A stretch of 5,944 nt of DNA, taken from the NCBI GenBank assembly GCA_035464115.1, contig DATHSN010000036.1:1-5944 (forward strand), read 5' to 3'. Shown one piece after another: positions 4,440 through 5,944 of the stretch. The notes beneath the pieces are model-generated. The model saw only the letters and a list, made by a program, of their open reading frames with translations, was not told where the DNA came from and did not search any database. How positions within the stretch are numbered: position 1 is the first letter of the stretch; each line of letters begins with the position of its first letter. The stretch comes from DATHSN01 sp035464115. Its GTDB lineage: Bacteria > Actinomycetota > Acidimicrobiia > Acidimicrobiales > SKKL01. The translations under genes and the position numbers were made by a program.

Positions 4440-5944
4440 ATGGCCGACCGGGTGAGCGTCGACGGGGGAACCCACCGCCCCGGCGCGCCCGCCGAGGCGC
4501 TCCCGGCTCGCGCCGGGCGGCGGGCGCCGGCCACCCGCCCGGGCACCATGTCGGCGCTCGTGGCGGTCACGGTGCTGGTCGGGGCCGAGCTGCTGCGGGT
4601 CTTCCCGTCGTTGGTGGCGTGGCAGCTGGGATCGACCGCCCGCCTGTCGGTGGCAGCCGTCGTGGCCGTCGCGGTGGCGCCGTTCGTGCTCACCACCGTC
4701 GCCGCGGTGGCGGTGGCGACCCGTGAGCCCACCGTGGTGCTCGGCGTCGCCGGGCTGGTGATGTCGGCGGCCCGCCTCGGCGTGCAGGTGAGCGACCCGG
4801 ACCTGGCGGTGCTGCTGGCCGGCGTCGGCCTGCTCGCGTTCCTCACCACCATCTCGGTGCTGGCGCTCATGGCGTTGCCCCTGTTCGGGGGTGGCGTCGT
4901 CGTGGGCGTGGTGCTCGACGCCGCGGTGCGCGCCGCGCTCGGCACCCGCGACCTGGCGTGGATCGACGAGCCGTGGGCCGTGGCCGCCGTCGCCGCGATC
5001 GTCACGTGGCACGCGCTGTTGGTCCTCGACCGGGTCCGTCGGCCGGTCGAGCTGCACGGGCGCGACCTCGCCGCGTCGCTGCCGCTCGTCGCCCTCGGCC
5101 CGGTGCTGCTCGTCGAGTCGTTCCTGCTGACCAACCAGGGCTGGGTGGGTGAGCACCTCGGGGTCGGCTGGACGGGGGCCACCGCGGTGATCGCGACGGC
5201 GGGGGTGGCGGGCGTGGTGGCCGCCGCGGCGACGGCCCGTCGACCCGACAGCTGGGTGCCGTGGCTGGGCGTGGCCGGCGGGATCGCCATCGTGGCCCTC
5301 GCCGGTGGTGGGCCACTGCCGGGGTGGTGGTGGGCCCTCGGCGTGCTGGTCGCCCAGGCCGGCGTCGGCTCGGGGCTCACCACCATCGCCACCCGCGGCG
5401 TCGGCACCGGGGGCCGGCTCACCGCGGCGTGGGCCGTCGCCCTCGGCCACCTGCTGTTGCTGGTGGCCCTCACCGCGTTCGACGGGCGCGGGGTGCTGGG
5501 GGTGGCGCTCAGCCCGACGGCCACCGTGGTGGCGATCGGTGCGCTGCTCGCCGGCGGCACCGCGCTGGCCCGCCGCCGCCCCGCGCCGCGCCCCCACGGT
5601 GCCGGAGGGGCCCAGATCCCGTCGCTGCTCGTGGTCGTCGCTGCGCCGATGGCCGCGCTGCTCATCGCGCTGCCGGTGCTCTCCGGCGTGGCGGGCGACG
5701 CCGAGGGGACGGGCGAGCCCGGCTTCCCGGTGCGGGTGGCCACCTACAACGTGCGCCTGGCGTTCAGCGCCGACGGGCGCCTCAACGTCGAGGAGGTCGC
5801 CGACGCTCTGCGGCCCGGTGCGCCCGACATCGTCGGGCTCCAGGAGGTCCCACGGGGCCACCTGCGCTCCGGCGGGGTCGACATGCTCGGCTGGCTCCAG
5901 CGCTCGCTCGGTCTGCCCTACGCCGCGTTCCAGGCCGCCACCCC
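4440..5944 (+). CDS. Polytopic membrane protein fused to an endonuclease/exonuclease/phosphatase (EEP) domain, 3' end cut
   Basis: The frame is open from ATG 4440 to the window end (501 codons plus 2 nt), so the C-terminus is missing. Residues 1-36 are a basic hydrophilic tail. By eye there are about 13 membrane helices: 37-57, 69-92, 97-116, 121-140, 141-163, 178-196, 211-231, 245-265, 273-290, 295-317, 327-346, 352-377 and 393-417. After a short Gly/Glu linker, an EEP domain begins at 431: VRVATYNVR carries the conserved Asn437, and APDIVGLQEV carries the metal-binding Glu469; GHLRSGGVDMLGWLQRSLGLPY follows. The remaining catalytic Asp/His residues would lie beyond the window. Basic loops (RVRRPVELHGR, ARRRPAPRP) fall on the cytoplasmic side, which places the EEP domain outside the membrane. 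EEP enzymes cleave phosphodiester or phosphate-ester bonds; the helix-plus-EEP layout recalls eukaryotic CWH43 lipid-remodelling proteins, by analogy only. The substrate is unknown. Confidence 0.85.
   Translation, partial: MADRVSVDGGTHRPGAPAEALPARAGRRAPATRPGTMSALVAVTVLVGAELLRVFPSLVAWQLGSTARLSVAAVVAVAVAPFVLTTVAAVAVATREPTVVLGVAGLVMSAARLGVQVSDPDLAVLLAGVGLLAFLTTISVLALMALPLFGGGVVVGVVLDAAVRAALGTRDLAWIDEPWAVAAVAAIVTWHALLVLDRVRRPVELHGRDLAASLPLVALGPVLLVESFLLTNQGWVGEHLGVGWTGATAVIATAGVAGVVAAAATARRPDSWVPWLGVAGGIAIVALAGGGPLPGWWWALGVLVAQAGVGSGLTTIATRGVGTGGRLTAAWAVALGHLLLLVALTAFDGRGVLGVALSPTATVVAIGALLAGGTALARRRPAPRPHGAGGAQIPSLLVVVAAPMAALLIALPVLSGVAGDAEGTGEPGFPVRVATYNVRLAFSADGRLNVEEVADALRPGAPDIVGLQEVPRGHLRSGGVDMLGWLQRSLGLPYAAFQAAT

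Noticed and set aside
4151..5861. Two very long minus-strand open frames (4151-5743 and 4380-5861) opposite the membrane-EEP gene.
   Set aside because: Their products are monotonous Thr/Ala/Ser/Pro/Arg or Arg/His/Gly/Asp text with no domain, typical of antisense frames in GC-rich coding DNA. The plus-strand frame has coherent membrane helices and EEP motifs.

Overview
The window is very GC-rich, gene-dense DNA of an actinobacterium, possibly a member of Acidimicrobiia. That reading rests on the base composition, GTG starts, strong third-position G/C preference, an Rpf-type cell-wall lysin and a PLDc_N/SHOCT membrane protein; the class assignment is an impression from protein style and was not computed. 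I find no mobile element, CRISPR array, rRNA or tRNA.

Layout. 1-480 (+) is the 3' part of a secreted Rpf/transglycosylase-like protein. It converges, 7 bp apart, on a TesB-family acyl-CoA thioesterase at 488-1270 (-). A 68-bp divergent region (1271-1338) separates that gene from ribonuclease Z at 1339-2262 (+). RNase Z converges on a pyridoxamine-phosphate-oxidase-like flavin/deazaflavin-fold protein at 2299-2718 (-). A 165-bp divergent region (2719-2883) carries a 17-bp inverted repeat and a strong hairpin, and leads into a small PLDc_N + SHOCT membrane protein at 2884-3285 (+). That gene ends in a perfect 14-bp GCGA-loop hairpin (3291-3322). A leader with several inverted repeats follows, then a 49-codon acidic ORF at 3418-3567 (+) that length-filtered gene calling can easily miss. 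This converges on a DUF6454-like predicted propeller protein at 3580-4383 (-). From 4440 (+) to the window edge runs a large integral-membrane protein (about 13 predicted helices) fused to an endonuclease/exonuclease/phosphatase (EEP) domain, cut off by the window end.

How the genes relate. The strand alternates almost gene by gene (+ - + - + + - +), so there is no long operon. The genes look like independent housekeeping or envelope units: cell-wall lysis, acyl-CoA hydrolysis, tRNA 3' maturation, a cofactor-binding split-barrel protein, two membrane proteins and one unknown. Only the SHOCT gene and the 49-aa ORF share a strand in succession, and a terminator-like hairpin sits between them.

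I do not see an obvious new multi-gene system. The items most worth a second look are the membrane-EEP fusion with a predicted extracytoplasmic catalytic domain, the structured regulatory region around the SHOCT gene, the small acidic ORF with its possible folded leader, and the DUF6454-like protein with a repeated HPxGM motif.
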